From Macrocystis pyrifera (taxonomy: Eukaryota; Sar; Phaeophyceae; Laminariales; Laminariaceae), in assembly GCA_031763025.1 (NCBI GenBank), contig JASSKH010000042.1, positions 1,612,001 through 1,676,000 on the forward strand: a DNA stretch of 64,000 nucleotides. The letters are read 5' to 3'. A program made the translations under genes and the position numbers. This document shows positions 22,640 through 33,452 of the stretch, one piece after another. Within the stretch, counting starts at the first letter, position 1; each line of letters opens with the position of its first letter. The notes under the pieces were generated by a model. The model made no database searches, was not told the origin of the DNA, and was given only the letters and a program-made list of their open reading frames with translations.

Positions 22640-25600
22640 ATGCGCAGCCAATCCTTGGGCGAGCTTTTCAGCGATGTTCTTTCTCCGAGTCCCACCGTTA
22701 GACTCTGCTCTATTACCAGGTAAGTATTAATAGTTATTTTCATGGTCAGTGTGGAGCCCTTACCATTGCTGCTGTCCGCGAGTACGCACGAAACGCGATT
22801 ATATATTGCATTGCTTTGTTCTGCTGTTACACCACCACCACCACCACCACCACCACCACGACCAACACCACCCACAACCAACACCACCACTATCACCACC
22901 ATCACCACCACCACCACCACCACCACCACCACCACCACCACCACCACGACCACCTTGAAAAAACCAGGTCCAGCGTTCCGCAGCAAGCGGTTCGTGCAGC
23001 CTCCTCCAAGTCGAGAAACAAGAGGAACCGCAAGAAGCCCCCTAGCCAAGCAGCGCTGACCGCGGCCCGAAAGCCGATGCACCCCATCGCCGAAGCTCTT
23101 GACATGGTCAAGGGAGGCGCGAAGGCCAACTTCGACGAGACGGTGGAAGTGGCGATGGTGCTCAATGTCGACCCAAGGAAGGCAAACCAGGCGGTGCGGG
23201 GCGCAGTGCAGCTCCCCAAGGGCACAGGGAAATCGGTGAGGGAGGGAGGGAGGGAGGGAAGGAGGGTGGAAAGCATGATGGTGATGATATTCTCACATTA
23301 TATACCTCATTTCCCTGAAACCTAGCCCGTGGTCACAGATAGGCTAATAACTATCGTCTCGATGGAAGAAAACAAGCACGTACAAAATCATACGTGCACC
23401 GCGGTATTACAGCAGACCAGTGATGCAAGGGAACGGTACTACGGGCTGTGGTATACCATCCCGTATCACTTGCAAACCGAAGGCGAACCATGCGGTGCGG
23501 GGCGCCGTGCAGCTTTTCGCAAGGGCACGGGGAAGTCGGCGAGGGAGGGAGGAAGAGCCCTGCCTCTACAGTGCGGTAGGGGGGGGGGTATTTTTGGGGT
23601 GATCCGAGCCTCTACTGTGCGGTAGGCGAGGCACTTTTGTACTTTTGGGGCGAGTCATGCCTCTACGGTGCGGTAGGGGGCTACTTTTCTTCAGGTGGAC
23701 CATGCCTCGACGTTCAAATCGGTAGGGGGGTGCTTTGCGGTGAGCCATGCCTCTACAGTGCGGTGGAGGCCATACGCTTGGGGCCCTAAGCAATGTTTGA
23801 CTGAAGGGACTGCCTCCTCAACTGAGGGGTTATAGCAGTAACTACGCACGATGTATTTATTTCCCCTCAAAGTGGGTTTTCGGGTGAGGTACCGTAAGAT
23901 AGCACACCCTCTGGGACTATTTTCCGAATTTCCGAGCCCAGTTTGTCCAGAGCAAGTGACACACACAACTAAAATGGTGGCTTTGGTGGAAAGATCTCGT
24001 TCGGAACGAGATCTTTCCATAGACGCATCGCTCGGCGTATTGAGTACGCCCTCCCCGTTGTCGAGAAGAAACACCTTCGACCTTAGTCCGAGGGGGGTGT
24101 TACCGTATCACACGGGTGTGATCACACGAGTGTTGTCACACGGGTGCTGTCACCCAGGTGTTGTGCGGTGGACCCCGCTGGACGTCAATGCAGGGACCGT
24201 TGGCACACTAAGATGGATACCCACACGTTCCTTACGTTTCCGTCTAGAGTTGGTTTCACTCTGGACGGAACTGTAAAGAACTTTGGGTCTTCATGCTGAT
24301 GTGTACACGTTCCTTATATCCGTCCAGAGTGGTGCATTGTAGTGCTCCTGGTGTTGGATGGGACCCTGGTAAAAAATAGGTTCCACCTCTGCCGTGGTAT
24401 GACTCGGGAGGGAGGGAGGGAGAAAGGGAGGGCAAGAGGGCAGGAGTGAGGGGGGGGGGCGGGAAGAGAAGAGGGAGGAAAGAGAGGGGAGGGGAGGGGA
24501 GGAGGGAGGGAGGGAGGGAGGGTATGTTATGTTATGGTATGGTGTGGTGTGGTGTGGTGTGGTATGGTATTTATTTATTTATTTATTTTGAAATCATCAC
24601 TTTCACTTTCCAGCTTACCTCGTAGGAGGTTTTATCCTCAACGGTCTTCTTCTGGACAAGCAGTGGTCACAGGTGCCGTCCCTTCTCCCCCCCAGTACGT
24701 GCCTTCATTTTTTGGTCGCGCATAGGGTTCAGCATACCCACTGCTCGTCGATTTTCATCGAAGTAGCTTACTAACGTTTTCGCGCTTTTTACGCTTGTCA
24801 TTTTTTTTGTGCAAGAAAAAGTCCTTACGAGTATGCACTCGGTGAGACTTGAACTACGAAATTGATCTTAGTAGGCACGCGGACCACCTACTAAGCCACC
24901 GGGGACGCCGGCTATGGTACAGAATAGTATGGTATGGCATGGTATAACATGGCATGGTATGGTATGATAGTATGGTATGGTATGGTATGGTATGGTATGG
25001 TATGGTATGGTATGGTATGGTATGGTAGGTAGGTATGGTATGGTATGGTATGGTATTGTATGTATGGAATGGTATGATATGGTATGGTACGTTATGGTAT
25101 AACATGATATCATGCGCCTCTTTTGTTCCACTGGTGGTCGTTGTTCAGGTGCGCGTGGCGGTATTCGCCAAGGGGGAAGCCGCAGAGGCAGCGACCGCGG
25201 CTGGGGCGGACATCGTGGGGGCCGAGGACCTGGTAACCTCCGTCATGGAAGGTAGGCGCCGCCGCCGCCACAGCATGATCAGAAATATCAGGCGCACCTG
25301 GTACATATGAAGGCATGCGCAGGTTGTGTGCCTTTGCGTTCCTGCCGGCAAAGCGTAGAAATGTAGAAACGCGTCGCCTACAACGGAGTATATAGTGCCC
25401 AGAAATATTCAATGCCGGTGTGGAAGTTTATAAAGTTCACGCACCTCAGACAGCTCGCCGATGCCCACTTCATGATCTAGATCTTGCAGGTTAGGCGAGA
25501 GTTCTGATCTGTATGGTCTAGCTCATGTTGCCGGGTGGGACGCGGATAACCTGCTAGGTCTAGGACATGTTTCCAGGGTTTGATCTGTACTATACAGATC

Positions 25601-28600
25601 CTGCACAACGTACCATAAGGGCAGGTTAAGATCTAGATGATGTATAGATGATCTCGATCGTGATCCGTAACCAACGTGTGGAAGATTATTTTTACCTCGA
25701 TGACCACCTTCGTTTTCTTCCCCCTCCCCGTTTTTCACACGATAATATGCCGTTTAGCGCCTTCTATTATACCCTTTACAACGGCACTCACGTTTTTTTT
25801 TTTTTTCGGGAAAAACTACGTGGAAGTAGGAGTAGGATTTTTTTTTTTTTGCAGTAGTAAAGGGTTTACGCGTCGAGCAGATCATCTACAGATAGATCAT
25901 GATCTAAATTATCTAGTTCCCCACCTGCGGTTGTGAGAAGTTTTGCAGGATCTGTGTAATATATACAGATCCAACCCAGAAAGCCTGTGCGACTGTCGAT
26001 CATGCGTTTTTTACGGCTACGCGGCAGCATGAGCTGTTAATTCATCATACGGATCGGGGACCTACCCGCCCTGAAATATCTAGATCATGAATTGTGGGAA
26101 TATATGGTCTGTAGATGATCTGTTGATGATCTGTAGATGATCTGTAGGTGATCTGTCTGACGTGAGAAGATTGAGACGTCGATGTGATTTTATTTCACAG
26201 AGCAGCGAGGCGTTGGTAACAGGCGCTTCCTTCCACCACCGCAGTCGCCATGGCCACCGGTGGCTGCACACGCCCCGGTGGCTTCACATGCCTCATTGGG
26301 CGATTTTAGTGTAGTGCAGCATGCGCGTCTCAAACACCACCGACAGTGTTGGTCTTGGTCAGGCAATAGAAAGGACAGTCTATGGTTTTGTTGTTGTTGT
26401 TTGTTGTTGAGCTGCTGCTGTTTTTTGTTCTCGCATTGACTGATTGCCATAATATTCCGGTCTGTGGTTTACAAGACAGGTTCCAGTAACAGTATCGACA
26501 GTCTCGCCCGGCGAACGAGATGGAGATATGCCCGACGTGGGTTGGTCGGCTAAGGTTTCGCGTCGCGACTGGTCGTGGCCCAACTACCTAGTTTGTTGAC
26601 CTTGTCGGGTCGACCTTGACCTTTGCGGCCTAGACGCCCCCCCCCGGCCCGTCTCCCCTGCACGCCCCATCCCCTATCCCCAGCTCACTTCCTGCGCAAA
26701 ATAGGTCATGGGGAGGGTTTGCTTTGAAGCAAGGAAGTGGTGGACGAATAGTCACTCACCGTGTAAAATGAGATCGTAGTAGGGTAGGGTACTGCTTGGA
26801 AAAATAGGGGTGGGTGGTGGCAAATTCCAAAAAATGACTTGGACGAAAGTGCGACATCACGCGCTTTTTCCACCAACGCGCTGCTGTTGACCTAGTCTAT
26901 ACCCGTCTCCGATCTCCGACCTCCCCTCCACCCCCCCCCCCCCCCCCCCTCCCCCCTCCGTAGTTTATCAACCCTCCGCCACCGCCCCCGCTCGGGCATG
27001 CTTTCGACCCACCCCCCGCCTGCCTGTCATCTTGCAGCTGCTATCGTTGGCCTAGTTCGTACAACCCTCCCCCCCCTCGAAAGGGATGCGTGGTCAGCAG
27101 TAAAAAGACTAAGGCAAGCAATATATAGGTACCCCCCCCCTCATTCCCCGGCTGTAGTTTATCAACCCTCCGCCCCCTACCCCTACCCGCGCTCCTGGCA
27201 CTGGCCTCCCTCCGTACCTACCGCCTGCTTCAATGGTTGCTTGTATACATTATAAATGCAACCTTTGTGCCGCGTTTACGCAGGCAACATAGACTTTGAG
27301 CGGTGCGTCGCCACGCCCGAGATGATGTCCGTCGTGGGACGCGCCGCCAGGGTGTTGGGTCCCAGGGGCCTCATGCCGAATGCCAAGGTAGGCAGCGTTA
27401 CGAGAGACGTGGGAGCGGCGGTGAAGGCGGCGAAGGGGGCCAGCTGCAGTTTCGCGCGGGCAAGAACGGGGTTCTCCACGTCGGGATCGGGAAAGTGAGA
27501 TCAGCCGTTGGAGATTACCCGATCTTAATATTATATTTCTTCTCAATCTTCCCTTTTCTACCTACTCATATGTTCCCTTTTCTCCTTTTTCCGCTCACCA
27601 ACGCTGTCGTGGGGGGAAACCATCTTGATCTCATGGCTAATACCACTATTAATAGTTCAAACTACAGTGGTGCTATTTAATGCCTATCGCCGTACATGTA
27701 TAGAGCGTTGCGGAAATCATGGTTGAGCGTTCTTGCAAGGTAGCGTTGTCAGAATGTTCTCGGTTGAGGGTTTTTGCTCGGTAGCGTTGTCAAAATGTTC
27801 TTGGAATTTTCTTGAGCGCTACAGCAGTTCGTGTCGGAATTATCACAACATGGATGTCGTTTTTTTTTTTGCGGTGTTTTCGTTTTCGTTTGTTTTACAG
27901 GTGACCTTTGAGACATCGGACCTGCTCGAGAACGTACGAGCGACCATGGTAGCGATCTCCAACCACAAGCCAGAGGTTATCAAGGGGAAGTACATATCGC
28001 AGGTGGATGTTGCGATGATCCCATGGAGATATATTGATCCATCCCATGGCGACAAAACATGTTTTTTTGCGCTCCCAGATCTCCTTCACAAAATTAACGC
28101 TAACCACTCGCAGGTGTGTGTGTGATGATCCCATAGAGATGATGATTGATCCCCATGGACACAAAATTTTTACAACACGTTTTGTTTTTGGCGCTCCCAG
28201 CTCTGCCCCGCTCCCCCCTCCCGGCACAAAATTAGTGCACCGCTTTTCTTTGGCGATTACGACCCGGCATGGAGCGTGCGAAAACGAACCGAACTTATGT
28301 TGGGGTGGGCATATGTAGTAAGAATCAGAACCCACGATGGGCCCAAAAAAACAGGCATTTACCTATGTGTGCACACCGTATTGGGTTCTGATTACTGTGT
28401 TCCTCTGTAACAGCTGCCCTTTTGGTTGGATCACCGTCCGATGAAATTACCGCGAGACCCGAAAAAACGAAAACGCCTACATATTGGTTATGTACGTACG
28501 TACAAAATTTCGGGAAGGGGGGTCTCCTTCGTGCTCCCTTTGGGTAATTTTTTTTTTCTGCGCTCCCTGTATCCCTTTAGTTTGTACCAAGCGTGGCGCC

Positions 28601-29377
28601 AACCCGCCAACTTGGTGAGGGTGGGTGGGTGGGTGGGTGGGTGCCTGCGAGCCGTTCTTTTTTCCGTTCCCCCGCCAAACACAAAACGTGTACAGAGCGT
28701 ACCTAGTGTGCGAGTTTTGGATGCGTCGATTTTTTTCTCCACCGTTTCGCTCCTTCGAACCCAACGTGCAGTGTATGATGCATCATGCAGGTTCCGATCT
28801 GGCCGGAAATGCAGGGAACATTTATTCTTTAAAATGAAGACCAAGCGGTCCTTATATTTACATCCAGAATGGTGGATCTTGTGGGTGGCTCTTTGTTATT
28901 GTTGTTGTAAATGTTGTTTGTACCGCCCTTCACCCCCCTTTGCAACTTGTGCACCTGCCTTTTGGGGTCACAAATACGTAGGAATTTGCGTGGGATTGTT
29001 TTTTAACCGTAGTTCCAGGTACTGTTAATAGTTTATACCACCATTTTATTGTTGTCAGCAACGAAAAACACTCAGACTCGAATGCTACCCCCCCACTCCA
29101 CCCCACCCCCCCACCCCACCCCACCCCACCCCGCCCTGCCCCGCTCCATCCCGCCCCACCTCACCGAACGCAGGTCCACCTGAGCTCTACGATGGGGAAA
29201 GGCGTCCCGGTAGAGGTGGCGACGGTAGACCCCAGCTCGCCCCGCTTCATGTTGGTGGAGGAGGATGCCGAGACGGCCGTGAGGAAGGCTTTAGAAGCGG
29301 AGATGACCAAGGAGGACCAGACGAAAGAAGACGCTGATGGGGGGGGGGCGGGGGCGCGGAAGCAAGCTTCCTTGTGA
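22640..29377 (+). CDS. Bacterial-type ribosomal protein L1 (uL1), probably mitochondrial
   Basis: Six exons: 22640-22719, 22968-23235, 25149-25251, 27284-27494, 27901-28002, 29174-29377. All introns are GT-AG, and phases agree (2, 0, 1, 0, 0) except inside exon 4. The start is [17 protein letters not shown], followed by a basic extension ([11 protein letters not shown]); this roughly 70-residue leader fits organelle targeting. The uL1 body follows: [115 protein letters not shown]. The protein is about 322 residues against about 230 in bacteria, with an acidic, Gly-rich C-terminal tail. uL1 binds the L1 stalk of large-subunit rRNA and helps release E-site tRNA. Exon 4 lacks one G (see 27435-27439), so the gene as written is frameshifted; I infer an error or a recent lesion. 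Cytosolic uL1 is ruled out by the bacterial-type GPRGLMPN block. Confidence 0.88.
22833..22950. repeat. (CAC)n microsatellite filling intron 1 of the L1 gene
   Basis: Intron 1 (22720-22967, 248 bases) is mostly CAC triplets with a few interruptions. The long His, Thr or Pro runs in its open frames are not protein: the 22719 donor (attaccag/GTAAGT) and the 22967 acceptor join in matching phase and skip it. Confidence 0.9.
23479..23555 (+). repeat. Copy of the exon 2 end and 5' splice site in intron 2 of the L1 gene
   Basis: The 75 bases from gaaggcgaacc match 23178-23250 (exon 2 end plus intron start) at roughly 80-85 percent. The copied donor is gtcg/gcgagg instead of atcg/gtgagg, so the copy has lost its GT. 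A few bases are inserted (ttttcgc for tcccc), which breaks its frame. It lies 301 bases downstream of the original. Confidence 0.85.
23560..23772. repeat. Minisatellite, about four units of 55-65 bases
   Basis: Units share gcctctac(a/g)gtgcggtagg, a G run, acttttggggcgag and tcatgcctc. It lies in intron 2 of the L1 gene, immediately after the duplicated exon end. Confidence 0.8.
23988..24018. repeat. Perfect 15-base inverted repeat with one-base centre
   Basis: GGAAAGATCTCGTTC at 23988-24002 and its exact reverse complement at 24004-24018, separated by a single G. It lies in intron 2 of the L1 gene. The stem would form a very tight hairpin in DNA; nothing indicates a terminator or RNA gene. 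Confidence 0.85.
24105..24165. repeat. Short tandem repeat, core tcacacgggtg
   Basis: Four units of about 15-16 bases (atcacacgggtgtg, atcacacgagtgttg, tcacacgggtgctg, tcacccaggtgttg). It lies in intron 2 of the L1 gene. Confidence 0.8.
24400..24600. repeat. G-rich and TGGTG/TTTA simple repeats
   Basis: (GGGA)-rich stretch at 24400-24522, then ggtgtggtgtggtgt at about 24540-24566 and (TTTA)n at about 24568-24590. All are within intron 2 of the L1 gene. Confidence 0.85.
24680..24912 (-). mobile_element. tRNA-derived SINE-like element C
   Basis: On the minus strand, 24912-24845 reads gtggcttagtaggtgg (A-box-like TGGCnnAGnnGG), then about 45 bases on gtagttcaagtct (B-box-like GTTCAAGTC). A non-tRNA body follows with a T run and a gcgcgaaaacgttagtaag segment. 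Part of the body resembles 1355-1490. The acceptor stem pairs poorly, so I call it a SINE rather than a functional tRNA gene. Confidence 0.45.
24920..25108. repeat. (GGTAT)n pentanucleotide array
   Basis: About 180 bases of ggtat/ggtat variants, ending 40 bases before exon 3 of the L1 gene. Open frames through it (repeating YHTIPYHTI on the reverse strand) are not proteins. Confidence 0.95.
25430..26160. mobile_element. GATC-rich inverted-repeat element(s)
   Basis: Segment 25868-26160 starts cagatcatctacagatagatc and ends in repeated gatgatctgtagatgatctg, i.e. terminal inverted repeats built of GATCATCTACAGATC words, with an inner gcaggatctgtgt...acagatccaaccca block. A related segment with cagatcctgcac and aagatctagatgatg lies at 25430-25680. 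The 58845-59165 copy shares termini and inner block. No coding capacity; MITE-like. It lies in intron 3 of the L1 gene. Confidence 0.65.
26161..27069. other. Remainder of L1 intron 3
   Basis: No second gene was recognised. It contains tgttgttgttgtttgttg near 26395, C-rich tracts at about 26637 and 26932-26958, and CT-rich spacer. Confidence 0.5.
27070..27145 (+). repeat. Short tRNA-like repeat B (copy 2), C-tailed
   Basis: tcgaaagggatgcgtggtcag...gactaaggcaagcaat matches 5735-5815 and, inverted, 52180-52258. It ends gtacccccccc, as the 52180 copy does in reverse. It lies in L1 intron 3. Confidence 0.6.
27435..27439 (+). other. Single-base frame break in L1 exon 4
   Basis: The five-G run in aaggcggcgaagggggccagc needs a sixth G to keep uL1 in frame: before it the frame gives [11 protein letters not shown], after it the +2 frame gives [18 protein letters not shown]. 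The exon is 211 bases, whereas its flanking phases (1 in, 0 out) require 212. A homopolymer error is the simplest explanation; a real inactivating deletion cannot be excluded. Confidence 0.85.
28108..28235 (+). repeat. Tandem copy of the exon 5 5' splice-site region
   Basis: Unit 27997-28107 (tcgcag/gtggatg...gatgatcccat...gcgctcccag...acaaaatta) is followed directly by a second unit from 28108 with tcgcag/gtgtgtg, gatgatcccatagagat, gcgctcccag and acaaaattag. The copied junction keeps CAG/GT at 28113/28114. The real acceptor for exon 6 is at 29173. Confidence 0.9.
28305..28415. repeat. Short repeat with tgggttct inverted ends, copy 1
   Basis: gggtgggcatatgtagtaagaatcagaacccacgatg...cgtattgggttctgattact recurs at 30050-30160. 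The ends gtaagaatcagaaccca and ttgggttctgattact form an imperfect inverted repeat, so it is probably a small MITE. It lies in L1 intron 5. Confidence 0.65.
28616..28646. repeat. (GGGT)n microsatellite
   Basis: Six or seven gggt units inside L1 intron 5. Similar runs occur at 32770-32798 and 62528-62742. Confidence 0.9.
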
Positions 29378-29561
29378 AAGCAAACGTATCCCCCTTCACC
29401 TATGATTGTAACATGTTTACCTACATACAACTGCAATTAGTTTTCGGGCGCAAAATAGTTGGGATTTGAGGGGGGGGGGGGGGGGGGGGGGGGGGTCGTT
29501 GCAGCAGTGGTGTGGAAGGGTTTTCATATTGAGGATTGGCGCGGAGATGGGCGCAGGAAGT

Positions 29562-29595
<34 letters not shown>

Positions 29596-30049
29596 GCGTT
29601 CTTGGAGCTCTTGAGGTTAACATTGGAGCACTTGAGGGTAACAGATTTGGAGTGAGAATTTGGTGGCGAAAACATTGGGACTTGTGAGGAGGGACAACTG
29701 TAAAGTTTTTTGAAGGCGAAACGTTTGAGCCTTTGTTAGTGACAGCTGACTGTGAAGTGTTCACACCTCAGACAGAGCACAATCTACGTAGATCATCTAC
29801 CGATCACGATCTACGTAGATCATCTACTACAGTCCCTCACCTGCCGTTGATGCGTGGTACGGGCAGTTGCGCTCCTTGTTCGTTTTTTTTTCTCTCTTGA
29901 GTACTTCTCGCTTGAGGAGCTTTTTATGCTTTCAATTTGATCCCACCCAAAAACCCTAATTTTGCGATAAAATGACAACTCTACTCGAAGAAACAATCCC
30001 GCGTGGGCTGTAGGTGTATCGCGTTTTTTTTTGGTATTAAACACAAACT
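29378..30049. other. Downstream of the L1 gene: two long poly-G tracts
   Basis: No gene. Poly-G tracts at about 29470-29495 and 29563-29594 flank a 70-base spacer. GATC words (gatcatctaccgatcacgatctac) at 29780-29825 are a fragment of the GATC-rich element family. No clear AATAAA polyadenylation signal is seen after the L1 stop. Confidence 0.6.
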
Positions 30050-30160
30050 AATACGGGTGGGCATATGTAGCAAGAATCATAACCCACGATGCCCCCCAAA
30101 GCCATGTATTCCCCTATGTTTACACACCTTATTGGTTCTACTTACTCTCTTCCCTCGTAA
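30050..30160. repeat. Short repeat with tgggttct inverted ends, copy 2
   Basis: Diverged relative of 28305-28415 sharing gggtgggcatatgtag, aagaatca(t/g)aacccacgatg and a tacacaccttattgg end. Confidence 0.6.
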
Positions 30161-30404
30161 CTACAGCATTAGCTAGTTCTTCGGTCGAGGTGCTCCATCA
30201 ATGGCAATGGCAAACATTTTGGCCGAAATTTGAGACAGTAGTGGTCCCTCCATAGTGCTGGTATCATATGCGCCAGCCAACAAAACCGGCACTATAATAG
30301 CGGCATCCGGCACTAACTTCTCCGCACACTGCCGCCCTGGTCCATCCCGCCTGTCTGTGCCAAGCGAATTCACCGGCACTATAGATAGCGGGCAGTCGGC
30401 ACTG

Positions 30405-30514
30405 TTACGGGGGTCTATAGTTAACAGGACCTATGTCATACATAAAAACCTATATATTCAGGTATTTTTTAGTGACAATATTTGGTCCTGTTTATTATGT
30501 ATGGTCCCCCGTAA
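30405..30514. mobile_element. Stowaway-like MITE, copy 4
   Basis: TTACGGGGG...CCCCCGTAA, right flank TA, left flank TG. Internal ataggtttttatgtat-type and tttggtcctgttta words match the family. Confidence 0.85.
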
Positions 30515-30879
30515 TAGATATATAAGGCAATCGGCACTACTATTACTACTGCTGTACCGCTGTTATCGTGGAATGCATCCGTTGTGAGAGGTTGTGCAAT
30601 CTGCGTGGGACAGATCCAACCCATGGAAACATGAAATATACCAGCTACAGTATAGGCCCCCCAATAAGAAAATACAAAATAGGAACATAGTGCTCCCTTT
30701 TTGGAGAACGCTGAGAAAATTGGGCCAAGAAAAACGGTTCAGTGGTAAACTCTGCACTATATCCTACCTGGTAAATAATAGCCTATATGCTGAAGGTTGT
30801 TAGAAGATGGCGCCCCAACAAGGATCTCAGGCTTGCCCAGATTAGGTGTTTATTGTTGCCGGGCCCATACTGTATGCTA

Positions 30880-31012
30880 CGAGACCATGCGGATTGTACG
30901 GGTCCCACTCGGCAACGTGAGCTACTGATGTAGATCATGCAGACCAGAGGACGAAAATATCTGCCCTGAAAGATCTAGATAGTGGGAAGTGGGAATCGAC
31001 TATCTGTTGTTC
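30880..31012. repeat. Partial GATC-rich element
   Basis: Shares ttgtacgggtcccac, gtagatcatgcagac and cctgaaagatctagatagtggga with 58980-59120. Its terminal GATC arrays are missing. Confidence 0.55.
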
Positions 31013-32194
31013 GAGGTCTTATTCTTTTCTTTTTTTGTTAAGCAACAGCTTTGGAGCTTTGATGGTGCAAAAACTTGAAAGCTTTGAAACGGCCACAGCT
31101 TCAGAAGCTTTTACGGGGCGAGGCGCAAGTGTGGAGCTCTATTACGGACATGGCGATCTGTGGAGCTTGTTTAGACGCGATGGCGTTCTCTGCAGCGCGC
31201 CTTGCTACATAGGACGACGATTAATCTGCACGGACCCTGATGGGCGTGCCGGATGTCGTTCGTTGGGTAGAAAGAACGAGCAGAAGTGAAAGACAGCAGT
31301 ATATAAACTCGTTGACTGTTGTGTGTTTTATTTTTAGTGTGGTAAGCTTAAACTTGTTTTTACCAATCCGACGGAGGATAAATTTAAAAATAAATAAATC
31401 ATAATCCACTCCTTCCTGGCGGATTTGGTAAAAATAGAGTTTGTTATGCTCACCGCACCCCCACTGTTACAATACATGTCGTGCGTCAATTTAACCCGTC
31501 GTTCCCGTTGCAACAGCGGAACAGGTTGATGGTGCTGTTGCTGCTGCTGCTGGTGCTGCTGCCTCTCCGGGCGCGAGAGCATGTTGACCCGAAACCTGAC
31601 ACCCGAGAGGAGCAGACGCGGTGGAGATATATAGCCACCCGGAGGACTTCATCTCCTCCGGGCAGTGTGGGATCTGTGTGACCTTACCCACTAACCCTGA
31701 CCTAGGCCATGCTGCCCGTCCGACGGACCCGGCCTGGTTAGGGTCCACCAATATGTTCCCGTTGGGGCGTTGGTCCTCAGAGCCGTTGACTGATGGTGCT
31801 ACGGTAGATACATAGGCAACTCGGGCGAGTGGCTCTGTGCCTCAACTCAAAATTTTGTTGCCGCGGCGTCAACAAAACACGAATAGTTATTTATTGCGGA
31901 GTGCATATCGCAGAGCCAACAACAAGGCACGAAAACTTAAGAACACTGCAAATAAATTGGGTGTGTATAGTGTGTATACATAATCACTCCATTGAGTGGC
32001 TCTGAGCGACAGAAAAAAATGGACGTAAAGACAGAGTCTCCCTATATATACCGTACGTAGCACCAGTCAATCCGTTACGTGTCGTGTACCAGGTACCTGG
32101 TACCACGTACGGGTGATACGAGTTCGACAACACACACCCCAGGACTAGAGAGAGTGTTCCAAGCTATTTTTCTCGACAACGAGCACGAGTAGTA
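31013..32194. other. No recognisable gene; one GC-rich segment
   Basis: The 31490-31800 part is GC-rich with open frames on both strands (plus: [18 protein letters not shown], a signal-like stretch made by gctgct repeats; minus: Ala/Thr-rich). No domain is recognised and the hydrophobic run follows a simple repeat, so I do not call a gene. A TACCAGGTACCTGGTA cluster is at 32087-32102. Confidence 0.4.
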
Positions 32195-32296
32195 TTACGG
32201 GGGACCATACTAAATAGGACCTATGGTACAGACAAAAACCGATATATTTCCCGATTTTTATTGACAATAGGTCCTATTCTCTATGGTCCCCCGTAT
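32195..32296. mobile_element. Stowaway-like MITE, copy 5
   Basis: TTACGGGGGACC...GGTCCCCCGTAT with TA flanks on both sides. The interior has aataggacctatggtac and ttgacaataggtccta. Confidence 0.9.
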
Positions 32297-33340
32297 TAGT
32301 AGGGGATGCAAGCATTCGAGCGACGCGCGTCCACTATTATTATACGGAAAAAATCTCGTGCGAACTTTCCAAAACCTCCATTTTCGTTATGTGCAGCCAG
32401 CTCCCCTTCCTTGGTTTTGGAGAAAAAAAGCAGCTCTCCAATTCGTCCCAAGGGTGTGTGTTGTTTTATCACCCGTGTGATACGGTACACGGAGGGTATT
32501 CGTCTGCCGTTGCACGCTGTTACACGTTCTCCGTCGACCATTGCTCCGTCACGTACTGCGCCGTTTTGCGCCGTCACCTGTCGGTCGGCCGAGTTGCTGC
32601 GCTGGTGTTAGACATTGATTGTTCGCTGGCGCCCACGCCGTTACCTTTTTGTTCGTTATTTGTCGTCCGCGCTTACGACGCTACATCTATCTTCGTTGGA
32701 AGCTATTCCACGGGCCGTTACATTCAAGACCTATACTACTACTGTATGAGTGTATGGCTAATGCGATATTAGGGTATGGGTGGGTGGGTGGGTGGGTGTT
32801 GTCTTCACATTACATCCGTTATTTTTATCTAACTACATCGTCAGTACACCCAGTGCTCGCCCTGATCAACCATCCTCGATAGAGATATACCTGGTGCAAA
32901 TCATGTGGTCACAGCGAAGATCGAAAACAAAATATCCGCAAATAAATTAGTAGAAAAGGTAAAGCAAAGCGAAAGGCCAACTTACCGGGTACGAGAACAC
33001 ATCAAACACAAGCCAGTTAGAAGACCAGAAAATAAGAACAAACAAGACAATGAAACATGATCAAAGGACTTCAAAATCCATTGGGTTAAGTTCATTGATT
33101 AGAAACAGTAATTCATTGAGTTATTCTAGTGAATGAGTATATCGGTATACCTCCCACCTTTATTGTTCTCGTTTTGTCTTTTTAGGAGAAGATACAGCCA
33201 TATTCGCCAGACGCTACGCCGGTACGGACCTGAAGGGCGTTTTTATACTCATAGAATGCAGTTTTTACTACTGTACGTAATCGTCGGCTATTGATCCGTA
33301 ACATCACGTTTGTTTGTGTCGGCCGTTACGCCGTTACTAT
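32297..33340. other. No recognisable gene
   Basis: Short open frames only. A (GGGT)n run at 32770-32798 is the only repeat noted. Confidence 0.4.
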
Positions 33341-33452
33341 TTACGGGAGACAACAGTAAACAGGACCAAAAATATTGTTTGTAAAAATAGGTAAATGTAT
33401 AGGTTTTTGTTTATACCGTAGGTCCCTATTTACTATGTACGGTCCTCCGTAA
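33341..33452. mobile_element. Stowaway-like MITE, copy 6
   Basis: Decayed TIRs TTACGGGAGAC...GTCCTCCGTAA. The interior has taaaaataggtaaatgtat and ataccgtaggtcc as in the other copies. Confidence 0.8.

Noticed and set aside
22816-22968. His/Thr/Pro-rich start of the L1 protein
   Set aside because: A matched-phase intron (22720-22967) removes the CAC repeat, and a better ATG with a targeting-like leader is at 22640.
24845-24912. Functional tRNA gene on the minus strand
   Set aside because: A- and B-box-like words are present but the acceptor stem does not pair well and a SINE-like body follows.
31481-31681. Secreted protein with a Leu-rich signal
   Set aside because: The hydrophobic run is encoded by gctgctgct-type repeats, and no domain or splice support was found.
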